Part shown: one piece after another, positions 1-5,293 of the stretch
Numbering within the stretch: the first letter of the stretch is position 1
Layout: every line of letters starts with the position of its first letter
Assembly: GCA_902478725.1 (NCBI GenBank)
Contig: CABSMD010000017.1
Location: 1-23,444 of the forward strand
From: an uncultured Clostridia bacterium
GTDB taxonomy: Bacteria > Bacillota > Clostridia > HGM11514
Direction of reading: 5' to 3'
DNA length: 23,444 nt
Translations under genes and position numbers: made by a program
Notes under the pieces: generated by a model
Seen by the model: only the letters and a program-made list of their open reading frames with translations
Told to the model about the DNA's origin: nothing
Databases searched by the model: none

Positions 1-2
1 GT

Positions 3-30
3 AAAAAAGAGCCCTCACGGCTCTTTTTTT
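3..30. terminator. Intrinsic terminator, bidirectional
   Basis: An 11-bp stem (positions 3-13 with 19-29) with a 5-nt loop has an A-run on the left and a T-run on the right, so it can work on either strand. It probably ends a gene lying outside the left edge of the window and insulates the promoter that follows. Confidence 0.8.
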
Positions 31-41
31 ATGGAAAAAGA

Positions 42-70
42 TTGGCATTCTGTAGCAACAAGTATATAAT
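42..70 (+). promoter_or_regulatory. Sigma-A promoter of the RHH regulator gene
   Basis: TTGGCA at 42-47 and TATAAT at 65-70 are separated by exactly 17 nt, with 5/6 and 6/6 matches to the sigma-A consensus. Transcription should start near 77, which leaves a leader of about 25 nt before the TTG start codon at 102. The longer reading frame that begins with a TTG at 42 would start inside the -35 box, so it is not the true start. Confidence 0.75.
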
Positions 71-84
71 AAATCCGTTGCTAC
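52..84. promoter_or_regulatory. Inverted-repeat operator around the -10 box
   Basis: GTAGCAAC (52-59) and its exact reverse complement GTTGCTAC (77-84) flank the TATAAT box with a 17-nt spacer. The right half-site covers the predicted transcription start. Ribbon-helix-helix repressors commonly bind such repeats in their own promoters, so autorepression by the downstream gene is the simplest reading. This is inferred from position only. Confidence 0.5.
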
Positions 85-101
85 GGAATAGAGGTGATGC
101 A

Positions 102-281
102 TTGGTAGCAAAACGTAAACCGGGGCCACATCCTGAAAACCCCAAAGACAGCATGGTTCGGGTACGCATGGATAAAATCACGCTCGAAAAGCTGTATGAG
201 AGCGCGGAAAAGCTCAATACCACCCGTTCAGACATCATCCGCAAGGGGATCGAAAGGATACATGACGACCTCGAAAAGTAA
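102..281 (+). CDS. Ribbon-helix-helix (CopG/Arc-like) DNA-binding protein
   Basis: A 59-residue basic protein. After an N-terminal KRKPGPHPENP stretch comes an RHH fold: a beta-strand (MVRVRMD), helix 1 (ITLEKLYESAEKLN) and helix 2 beginning TTRSDIIRKGIERIHDDL. The TTRSDIIRKGI segment is the typical turn and second helix of MetJ/Arc-type dimers. The start is placed at TTG 102 because GAGGTGAT (91-98) sits just upstream as a Shine-Dalgarno site and the promoter lies at 42-70. Such proteins act as small dimeric repressors, often autoregulating. A 33-nt hairpin follows the gene. The target genes are unknown; a role as an antitoxin was considered, but no toxin partner is recognisable next to it. 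Confidence 0.75.
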   Translation: MVAKRKPGPHPENPKDSMVRVRMDKITLEKLYESAEKLNTTRSDIIRKGIERIHDDLEK

Positions 282-284
282 ACA

Positions 285-318
285 GAGAAGCGGCCACCGT
301 CGAAAGTCACCGCTTCTC
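285..318 (+). terminator. Hairpin after the RHH gene, possible weak terminator or attenuator
   Basis: GAGAAGCGG (285-293) pairs with CCGCTTCTC (310-318) around a 16-nt loop. No T-run follows, so efficient intrinsic termination is doubtful. It may be an RNA 3'-end stabiliser or a partial block between the regulator and the small gene at 423. Confidence 0.35.
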
Positions 319-422
319 CCAAAATGAAACACAGCCGCCCGAAGGCGAAAGCGCATAAATATTATATCCTATGAGTGAGTAATTTTCAAGTGGCTGTGTG
401 AAAAAACAGAAAGGAATAAAAA

Positions 423-698
423 ATGAAGGAAAACAAGAATTTAGCAACCTTTATGTTTGACACCATTGACGCCGCACTGAGACAATTAAAAGAAAACGAT
501 ATTGAATACCGGCAAAAGGAAGAACGAATGTGGGACATTCGTGAAAAACTAGAGGCGAGAGATACGGATCAACAAGCAAAAGAATTTTTATATCTTGAGA
601 ATGAATTGTATGATTGGGAGCACACCGCGATCTATTTTCGTGCGGTCTATGATTGCATTGCCCTATTGTTGCGGCTGGGTTGGCTGAAAAAGTTATAA
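423..698 (+). CDS. Small hypothetical helical protein, 91 aa
   Basis: I do not recognise this protein. It is 91 residues, highly charged in the middle (QKEERMWDIREKLEARDTDQQAKEF, broken here by description only) and predicted to be almost entirely helical. The C-terminal third is hydrophobic (IYFRAVYDCIALLLRLGWL) and could be a helical hairpin packing face or a weak membrane-associated helix. There is no signal peptide. An AAAGGA Shine-Dalgarno precedes the ATG, and a clear intrinsic terminator follows directly. Its nearest upstream neighbour on the same strand is the RHH regulator, 141 nt away, so it may be co-transcribed with it if the hairpin between them is leaky. Small helical proteins like this are frequent in clostridial accessory DNA, and no function can be assigned. 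Confidence 0.6.
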   Translation: MKENKNLATFMFDTIDAALRQLKENDIEYRQKEERMWDIREKLEARDTDQQAKEFLYLENELYDWEHTAIYFRAVYDCIALLLRLGWLKKL

Positions 699-703
699 AA
701 TAT

Positions 704-736
704 AAGGCGGGGATACTCCCCGCCTTGTTTCTTCTT
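704..736 (+). terminator. Intrinsic terminator after the 91-aa gene
   Basis: A GC-rich 10-bp stem (704-713 with 717-726) closes a 3-nt loop and is followed by GTTTCTTCTTC. It ends the plus-strand unit and faces the convergent spore coat genes, whose last stop codon is at 753. Confidence 0.8.
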
Positions 737-752
737 CATTATCATTCAATTA

Positions 753-998
753 TTAGTTGCTCGAAAACTTCTGTTTGACCTGCTGCATCTTCTGCTGCTC
801 GGCCTGTTCGGTCTGGTACCAGCCCTTTTGCATCATCTTCTGGTAAACCTCGTCCTGCATCGTCAACGAATCGTTCAACGCCTTGTCAAACGCGTTGTTG
901 ACGTTGCTGGTTCCCGATTCGATCGCGCCATGCAGATAAAGGTCGCATACGCCCTTCATGTTGAGCAGTACGTCTTCCATTAAGCATTTATCGTCCAT
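753..998 (-). CDS. Spore coat protein, CotF family
   Basis: An 81-residue protein of the Coat F type, a component of the endospore coat or inter-coat layer. The diagnostic features are the MEDVLLNMKGVCDLYLHGAIES segment near the N-terminus (described in shorter pieces: MEDVLLNMKG, CDLYLHG), the LNDSLTMQDEVYQKM helix and the Gln/Lys-rich C-terminal helix TEQAEQQKMQQVKQKF. Clostridial CotF-like proteins of about this length usually occur in pairs, as here. The ATG is preceded by AAGGGAG. The upstream partner ends 33 nt before this start, so the two are almost certainly one operon expressed in the mother cell. I could not identify a convincing sigma-E, sigma-K or sigma-G promoter. Confidence 0.85.
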   Translation of the reverse strand: MDDKCLMEDVLLNMKGVCDLYLHGAIESGTSNVNNAFDKALNDSLTMQDEVYQKMMQKGWYQTEQAEQQKMQQVKQKFSSN

Positions 999-1031
999 TT
1001 TCCTAACTCCCTTCTGCCGTTTACTTCGGCG

Positions 1032-1205
1032 TTACACCAACTGATAAAACTGTCCGAAAAGCTCCTGACGCTTGCTTGCCATCTGTTCCAAAAATCCCCG
1101 CAGCTCCGGGTCCTGCACCTGCTGCGCCGTTTCCTTACACTTGGTCTGTAAAAACTGCTCGTGTCCGAGCGCGTCTTCGATATACAATAATTCTTTGGTA
1201 GTCAA
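1032..1205 (-). CDS. Spore coat-associated protein, CotF-like partner
   Basis: A 57-residue protein starting at a TTG codon: MTTKELLYIEDALGHEQFLQ and then KCKETAQQVQDPELRGFLEQ and MASKRQELFGQFYQLV. GGAGGTG ends six bases before the TTG, which is why this start is preferred over longer frames extending to 1277; the longer N-terminus would place the Shine-Dalgarno inside the coding region. The ISDAxxHEQ / KRHxxxF-like helical pattern is that of the small proteins encoded beside CotF-family coat genes in Clostridia. It is probably the first gene of the two-gene coat operon and forms a helical bundle with, or next to, the downstream CotF protein. Its precise role in the coat is not known. Confidence 0.8.
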   Translation of the reverse strand: MTTKELLYIEDALGHEQFLQTKCKETAQQVQDPELRGFLEQMASKRQELFGQFYQLV

Positions 1206-1274
1206 AGCTATCACCTCCGAATTTATTGTTTCCCTTCCGAGATAAAATAGACGGTGATATAATTGGTAATCAAG

Positions 1275-1304
1275 CAAAAAATCTTTACCGGAAAGGTAAA
1301 GATT
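1275..1304 (-). terminator. Intrinsic terminator of murT-gatD
   Basis: ATCTTTACC (1281-1289) and GGTAAAGAT (1295-1303) form a 9-bp stem with a 5-nt loop. Read on the minus strand it is followed by a run of six T (1275-1280), and it starts one base after the gatD stop codon. It separates murT-gatD from the coat genes. Confidence 0.85.
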
Positions 1305-2033
1305 TCAAATTTTGAGATATTTTTTAATGATAAACTCCCGCGCAGCATCCTCCGCCGTGTCGTCGAGCATTTGCAGCTTTGGCGCATCAGAACCATATTT
1401 GCGTTCCAATGCCCGTTCCAGAACATAATCGGTCAGCTTCGGGTTCGCTGGCAGAAGCGGCCCGTGCAGATAGGTGCCGATGAGGTTTCGATATACCACA
1501 CCCTCCATCCTGTCCTCGCCGTTGTTTCCGTTTCCATATTTTACAATCCCAAGTGGAATATGCTTACCCAAATACGTCCTGCCGCCATGGTTTTCAAAGC
1601 CGGTGATGTAGTCGTCATACAGCCCGCAGGCGATCGCGACCTTACCGATCAGCCGCCCCGGCTTGCTTTCGGTGCGGATATCGAGGATATGCAGTCCTTC
1701 GATCGTTTCGTCCTCCAGCTTATAATATTCTCCCAAAAGCTGATACCCGCCGCACACCGCCAGCAACGCGCCGTTGTCCTCTACATACGCCTTCAAATCC
1801 TGTTTGATTTCCAAAAGCCGGTGGCACACCAACAATTGTTCGCGGTCGCTCCCGCCGCCAATGAACACGATATCTAATTGTGAAAAATCGATCTCGTCCT
1901 TTAATGCAAACTCCCGTACCTGTGCGTCAATCCCGCGCCATTTCAAACGCATTTGAAGCGCGGTGATATTACCCTTGTCGCCATAAAGGTTGAGCAGATC
2001 GGGATAAAGATGTCCGATTGTGATTGCGTGCAT
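1305..2033 (-). CDS. gatD: Lipid II isoglutaminyl synthase, glutaminase subunit GatD
   Basis: A 242-residue CobB/CobQ-type class I glutamine amidotransferase. It hydrolyses glutamine and passes ammonia to MurT, which amidates the alpha-carboxyl of the second residue (D-Glu to D-isoGln) of the lipid II stem peptide on the cytoplasmic face. Visible hallmarks are the N-terminal HLYPDLLNLYGDKGN motif, the nucleophile elbow AVCGGYQLLG with Cys94, the substrate-binding Arg127 region (KPGRLIG), and GTYLHGPLLPANP with His190 as the catalytic His. The length fits the family. It lies 19 nt after murT in the same operon with AAGGCGG as ribosome binding site, and ends at an intrinsic terminator. No key residue is missing, so the enzyme should be active. 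Confidence 0.93.
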   Translation of the reverse strand: MHAITIGHLYPDLLNLYGDKGNITALQMRLKWRGIDAQVREFALKDEIDFSQLDIVFIGGGSDREQLLVCHRLLEIKQDLKAYVEDNGALLAVCGGYQLLGEYYKLEDETIEGLHILDIRTESKPGRLIGKVAIACGLYDDYITGFENHGGRTYLGKHIPLGIVKYGNGNNGEDRMEGVVYRNLIGTYLHGPLLPANPKLTDYVLERALERKYGSDAPKLQMLDDTAEDAAREFIIKKYLKI

Positions 2034-2052
2034 AAGCCTTACCGCCTTTCGT

Positions 2053-3396
2053 TTAGCCCTTTTTCCGTTCCTCGTAGAGCGACTTGATCGCGCTTTGCGC
2101 GGGGAAGAGGGCGGAATAATTCACCAGCACGTAAACCACCTTGGAATCGCTGTCCAGCGCGTCCATGACCGCGCGGCGTATCTCCTCCGCGACCGAGATG
2201 TTGGTAAACCCGGCGTATTTCAGCCTGATAAACATATCATGCCGCCGGATCCCGCATGTGGCGATGTGGCGGATGTCGTGGTCAAGCCGTTCAAAATCCA
2301 CATCCCACAGCCAGGAAACGTCCTTGCCGTCCTGGATATTGTCGTTGATGGCAATGATAACGTCCTTGTAGGTGTCGTCTAACAAGACGGTCGAAATCCC
2401 CTGGTTGAACCCTGCCGGATTTTTGGACAGGTTCAGCACCAGCTTTTTCTGGGGAAAATCGAATTCCTCCATCCTTCCAACCTGCGGCTGGTAGGTCTTT
2501 AAAATTTCCTCTAAATCGTCCGTGCCAATGTTGCAGAGCGAAACCGCCGCATAAGCCGCGAGGACATTGTATACATTATACAGGCCGCGGTAGTGCAGGC
2601 GGATGGGATTGCCGTTTACTTCAAATGCAAGCCCGTTTTCAAACGAGATATGGTCGGCCGTAAAGTCAGCCGCCGGACGGGCAAAATCGCACTTGGGACA
2701 GGTATAGTTTCCCAGCTGGCTGTAATGGTAATAGTCGTACGACAATTCTGTTCCGCACAGCGGGCAGAACCGTCCTTCCTTGGTTTCGTTGCAGGGGATG
2801 TTCAAATCCTGCTCGATTCCATAATAGCGGCAGCCCAGGGAAAGGCGGCGTCCAAATTGGGTACAAAGCGGGTCGTCCGCGTTTAATACCAGCGTTGTAT
2901 TTTTTAATTTTGAGAACGCCGTTTGCAGCATTTGCATCGTCAGGTCAATCTCGCCGTAGCGGTCGAGTTGGTCGCGGAACAGATTGGTGGTAACGATATA
3001 GGACGGCTCGAAAAAGTCGAACAGCCGGCTTAGATAGCCCTCGTCCACCTCCAGCGTAGCATAATCCGCGTCCAGCCTGCCCCAAAGGGAGCAGTGGCCG
3101 ATAAACGCGACGATGATCCCTTCCGTCATGTTTGCGCCCAGGTTGTTGCAGACCACGCGGTAGCCCTTGTCGCGCAAAATTTTGTCGATCAGGTTATTGG
3201 TGGTGGTTTTGCCGTTGGTACCGCAGACGACGATGATCTCGTTTTTCACCTGTCTGGCCAGATCGGTCAAAATCCGCGGGTAGATTCTTACAATCACCTT
3301 ACCTGCTGCGTTTGTCCCGTTGTGCCCGATCAGCCTGCATAAAAAGATGACCAGCTTGGTAAACCAGATGCAGAAAATTCGTAACAGAAATCTCAT
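2053..3396 (-). CDS. murT: Lipid II isoglutaminyl synthase, Mur-ligase subunit MurT
   Basis: A 447-residue Mur-ligase-like ATPase that partners GatD to amidate lipid II, an important step for transpeptidation and beta-lactam or lysozyme resistance in Gram-positives. An N-terminal hydrophobic segment (about residues 3-24) is followed by the Mur ligase P-loop GTNGKTTT (59-66) and the central domain. A Cys4 zinc ribbon of the MurT type is present (CPLC at 211-214 and CPKC at 233-236). The C-terminal DUF1727 domain carries the family motif DNIQDGKDVSWLWD (352-365), thought to contain a catalytic Asp. The ATG has GAGGAGC as Shine-Dalgarno. A probable promoter lies at 3441-3468. It is first in the murT-gatD operon. 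Confidence 0.93.
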   Translation of the reverse strand: MRFLLRIFCIWFTKLVIFLCRLIGHNGTNAAGKVIVRIYPRILTDLARQVKNEIIVVCGTNGKTTTNNLIDKILRDKGYRVVCNNLGANMTEGIIVAFIGHCSLWGRLDADYATLEVDEGYLSRLFDFFEPSYIVTTNLFRDQLDRYGEIDLTMQMLQTAFSKLKNTTLVLNADDPLCTQFGRRLSLGCRYYGIEQDLNIPCNETKEGRFCPLCGTELSYDYYHYSQLGNYTCPKCDFARPAADFTADHISFENGLAFEVNGNPIRLHYRGLYNVYNVLAAYAAVSLCNIGTDDLEEILKTYQPQVGRMEEFDFPQKKLVLNLSKNPAGFNQGISTVLLDDTYKDVIIAINDNIQDGKDVSWLWDVDFERLDHDIRHIATCGIRRHDMFIRLKYAGFTNISVAEEIRRAVMDALDSDSKVVYVLVNYSALFPAQSAIKSLYEERKKG

Positions 3397-3440
3397 GATT
3401 GCTCCTCGTCGGAAAAATTTTTAAAAATTTTAAAATCCGG

Positions 3441-3468
3441 TGTATAGATTTCCTGGAAAGGGGTACAA
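3441..3468 (-). promoter_or_regulatory. Probable sigma-A promoter of murT-gatD
   Basis: On the minus strand TTGTAC (3463-3468) and TATACA (3441-3446) are spaced by 16 nt, with the start codon about 40 nt downstream. Each hexamer is a partial match. The AT-rich palindromic stretch at 3412-3430 lies in the leader. There is no other good candidate between murT and the upstream S-component gene. Confidence 0.4.
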
Positions 3469-3510
3469 TTAGTACTGACCTCACAAAATACATTGAGACC
3501 CCCTTTACTC

Positions 3511-3540
3511 AGCGGCAGACAACTGCCGCTTCTTTTTTTA
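3511..3540 (+). terminator. Plus-strand-oriented intrinsic terminator
   Basis: AGCGGCAG (3511-3518) pairs with CTGCCGCT (3523-3530) around ACAA, followed by a T-run at 3533-3539. The T-run is on the plus strand, although the genes on both sides are on the minus strand. It abuts the stop codon of the S-component gene (3538-3540). On the minus strand it is only a hairpin without a T-tract. Confidence 0.6.
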
Positions 3541-4071
3541 CCATTTAAAGCGAAGCGGCCGGAATATCTCAGCCTTGGAAGCCTTCCTTACCGCCGCGTA
3601 TATAACCAGAGCGATTGCAAAATCGACCAGATGGTGTACCGATGTGCCTACCGCAATGATATACTGCACCGTCGACATTGCGCTTCCCAATTCCAGCAAT
3701 CCAGCGATATGTAACAGATAAACAATCAGCATGTCGCTGACAGAATGGATAATCATTGTAACAAACGCGATGATATAAATGTTCCTGTTCTTCTTGACCA
3801 TATAGGCCCCGGCAAAAACAAAGAACACGTGCATCGCGGCGCGTGCGGCGACGATCGGCCCCAAAGAGATGATAAACCCGATGGCCGATCCCAATGCGAC
3901 GCAAACAGCGATTGCGGGATTGATGAACATTGCCAGAATCAGCGGCACGTGGGAAAAGAGCGTCGCGCTGAACGGCGGAATTACGATTTTGATCGGGATA
4001 ATAATCGGGATAATAATCGCCAGCCCGATCAGCAGCGCGCCGATCACGATGTTTTTGGTTGAAATTTTCAT
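3538..4071 (-). CDS. ECF transporter S component, substrate unknown
   Basis: A 177-residue, very hydrophobic protein with about five to six membrane helices. The first is NIVIGALLIGLAIIIPIII, followed by a stretch with FSHVPLILAMFINPAIAV, and later helices contain AARAAMHVFFVFAGAYMV, IIAFVTMIIHSVSDMLIVYL and SVHHLVDFAIALVIYAAV. Length, the N-terminal KISTKNIVIGALL pattern and the layout match substrate-binding S components of energy-coupling factor vitamin transporters, which share a separately encoded EcfA-A'-T module (not in this window). The overall look is closest to niacin-type S components, but I cannot fix the substrate. It has its own consensus promoter with a leader of only about 35 nt, too short for a vitamin riboswitch. 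It is followed by murT after 140 nt. Confidence 0.75.
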   Translation of the reverse strand: MKISTKNIVIGALLIGLAIIIPIIIPIKIVIPPFSATLFSHVPLILAMFINPAIAVCVALGSAIGFIISLGPIVAARAAMHVFFVFAGAYMVKKNRNIYIIAFVTMIIHSVSDMLIVYLLHIAGLLELGSAMSTVQYIIAVGTSVHHLVDFAIALVIYAAVRKASKAEIFRPLRFKW

Positions 4072-4111
4072 GTAGTAGTCCCCCTCATTCTATTTTATGT
4101 CATGATACTTT

Positions 4112-4140
4112 ATTATAGTACATCAAATATTGTGTGTCAA
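4112..4140 (-). promoter_or_regulatory. Consensus sigma-A promoter of the S-component gene
   Basis: On the minus strand TTGACA (4135-4140), exactly 17 nt, then TATAAT (4112-4117): a 12/12 match to consensus. The transcript would start near 4105, and the GAGGGGG Shine-Dalgarno lies 7-14 nt before the ATG at 4071. Such a strong promoter implies constitutive expression unless a repressor acts here. Confidence 0.9.
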
Positions 4141-4223
4141 ACCATTTATATGAAAATACTTGTAAAATGATAGAATGTATGATACAACTTATTGAGACAA
4201 AATCAATAAGGGGCGGGTGCTTC

Positions 4224-4829
4224 ATGATACATTTGAAGGAAGCCGTTATAGTCGAGGGGAAGTACGATAAGATGAAGCTTTCCCAGTTTATCGACGGCGT
4301 TATTATAGAAACGAACGGGTTTCGAATCTTCAAAAGCGAGCAAAAACGTGCGTTTATCAAAAAGCTGGCCGAGACCTGCGGCATCGTCATCCTGACCGAT
4401 TCCGACCGGGCGGGCTTTTTGATCCGCAACCATATCAAGTCCTTTGTGCCGCGCGATCGGATTAAAAATGCCTACATACCTGAAATCCATGGTAAGGAAC
4501 GGCGTAAGACCGAGCCATCCAAAGAGGGACTGCTCGGCGTTGAGGGGATGGGGGAGGAGACGATCCTGCGCGCGCTCAGACAGGCGGGGTGTGATATCTT
4601 TGGCCCGGCCGAGAGCCGGGAGCAGTGGTTGGATCAGCGGACTCTCTATGCCGACGGGCTGTTGGGCGGGGCGGACAGCGCGAGGCTGCGCGCCGAAATC
4701 TCCCGGCGTTTGGACCTTCCCGCGCGGATTTCTTCCCGTGCGTTTGCCGATGCACTCAACCGAATTTTGACCCCCGATTCCTATCGAGAACTGCTTTTTG
4801 AGATATTTGAAGAAAAAAATAGAAAATAA
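4224..4829 (+). CDS. rnmV: Ribonuclease M5-like Toprim protein
   Basis: A 201-residue protein with an N-terminal Toprim domain and a C-terminal DUF4093 region, the composition of RNase M5, which cuts 5S rRNA precursors in Firmicutes. The Toprim glutamate lies in AVIVEGKYDK (Glu11) and the DxD motif in ILTDSDRAG (Asp59, Asp61). The conserved stretch IPEIHGKERRKTEPSKEG and then LLGVEGM follows, as in clostridial members. The start is ATG 4224 with AAGGGGCGGG upstream; the longer frame from 4134 would run through the divergent promoter. Family members are often next to rsmA or tatD, but here the gene stands alone, divergent from the S-component gene. A weak promoter (TTGTAA at 4160, 17 nt, TACAAC at 4183) is possible. 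Confidence 0.85.
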   Translation: MIHLKEAVIVEGKYDKMKLSQFIDGVIIETNGFRIFKSEQKRAFIKKLAETCGIVILTDSDRAGFLIRNHIKSFVPRDRIKNAYIPEIHGKERRKTEPSKEGLLGVEGMGEETILRALRQAGCDIFGPAESREQWLDQRTLYADGLLGGADSARLRAEISRRLDLPARISSRAFADALNRILTPDSYRELLFEIFEEKNRK

Positions 4830-4865
4830 GAGCATGAATGGAATAATCTTATTTATTCTGCGTAA

Positions 4866-4916
4866 AATCTAAAATATCACAATTGGAAGAGTTTGCACAC
4901 AATCATATTTTAGATT
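4866..4916. repeat. 12-bp perfect inverted repeat spanning the groESL promoter
   Basis: AATCTAAAATAT (4866-4877) is exactly repeated in reverse complement as ATATTTTAGATT (4905-4916), with 27 nt between. The interval contains the -35 box, and the right arm touches the first base of the -10 box. It lies outside the CIRCE element, so it could be a second operator or a structural element. Confidence 0.6.
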
Positions 4917-4921
4917 ATTAT
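4893..4921 (+). promoter_or_regulatory. Promoter of groES-groEL
   Basis: TTGCAC (4893-4898), 17 nt, TATTAT (4916-4921). The -10 is a 5/6 match and the -35 is weak, as is common for CIRCE-controlled operons. The CIRCE element starts 5 nt after the -10, so HrcA binding would cover the start site. Confidence 0.7.
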
Positions 4922-4925
4922 GGTA

Positions 4926-4952
4926 TTAGCACTCCGGTGATGAGAGTGCTAA
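4926..4952. promoter_or_regulatory. CIRCE operator (HrcA binding site)
   Basis: TTAGCACTC, 9 nt, GAGTGCTAA: a perfect match to the CIRCE consensus. The repressor HrcA binds here and is itself kept active by GroEL, giving heat-shock feedback control of groESL. The element is in the 5' leader, 34 nt before the groES ATG. hrcA itself is not in this window. Confidence 0.97.
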
Positions 4953-4985
4953 GAACGAAAATTATTTTACAGGAGGTATATATTT

Positions 4986-5270
4986 ATGAATATCAAACCA
5001 TTGGCTGACCGGGTCGTCATCAAGATGCTCGAGAGCGAAGAGACCACCAAGAGCGGCATCGTCCTGCCGGGTACGGCGAAGGAAAAGCCGCAGCTTGCCG
5101 AGATCGTGGCGGTTGGCCCCGGCGGGGTTGTAGACGGTAAGGAGATCAAGATGGAGGTTGCCGTGGGCGACCAGGTCATCATCAGCAAGTATGCCGGTAC
5201 CGAAGTGAAGCTGGATGGGGTGGAATACACCATCCTCCGTCAGAGCGACGTATTGGCAAAAGTAAACTAA
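4986..5270 (+). CDS. groS: Co-chaperonin GroES
   Basis: A 94-residue Cpn10 that caps the GroEL ring as a heptamer. It shows the N-terminal NIKPLADRVVIK, the mobile loop EETTKSGIVLPG (about residues 19-30) that contacts the GroEL apical domain, GPGGVVDGKEI, and the C-terminal VIISKYAGTEVKLDGVEYTI and ILRQSDVLA. Full length, with a strong AGGAGG ribosome binding site 8 nt before the ATG. First gene of the CIRCE-regulated operon; groEL follows within 24 nt. Confidence 0.97.
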   Translation: MNIKPLADRVVIKMLESEETTKSGIVLPGTAKEKPQLAEIVAVGPGGVVDGKEIKMEVAVGDQVIISKYAGTEVKLDGVEYTILRQSDVLAKVN

Positions 5271-5293
5271 TTTAAAAGGAGGATATGGTAATT

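Noticed and set aside
330..398. CACAGCC (330-336) and GGCTGTG (392-398) as a second attenuator
   Set aside because: Only 7 bp with a 55-nt gap and no T-run; likely chance.
1206..1276. Sporulation sigma factor promoter for the coat genes
   Set aside because: No convincing sigma-E, sigma-G or sigma-K -10/-35 pair was found upstream of the TTG start, though one is expected.
4072..4112. Riboswitch in the leader of the ECF S component
   Set aside because: The consensus promoter places the start about 35 nt before the ATG, too short for any known vitamin riboswitch.
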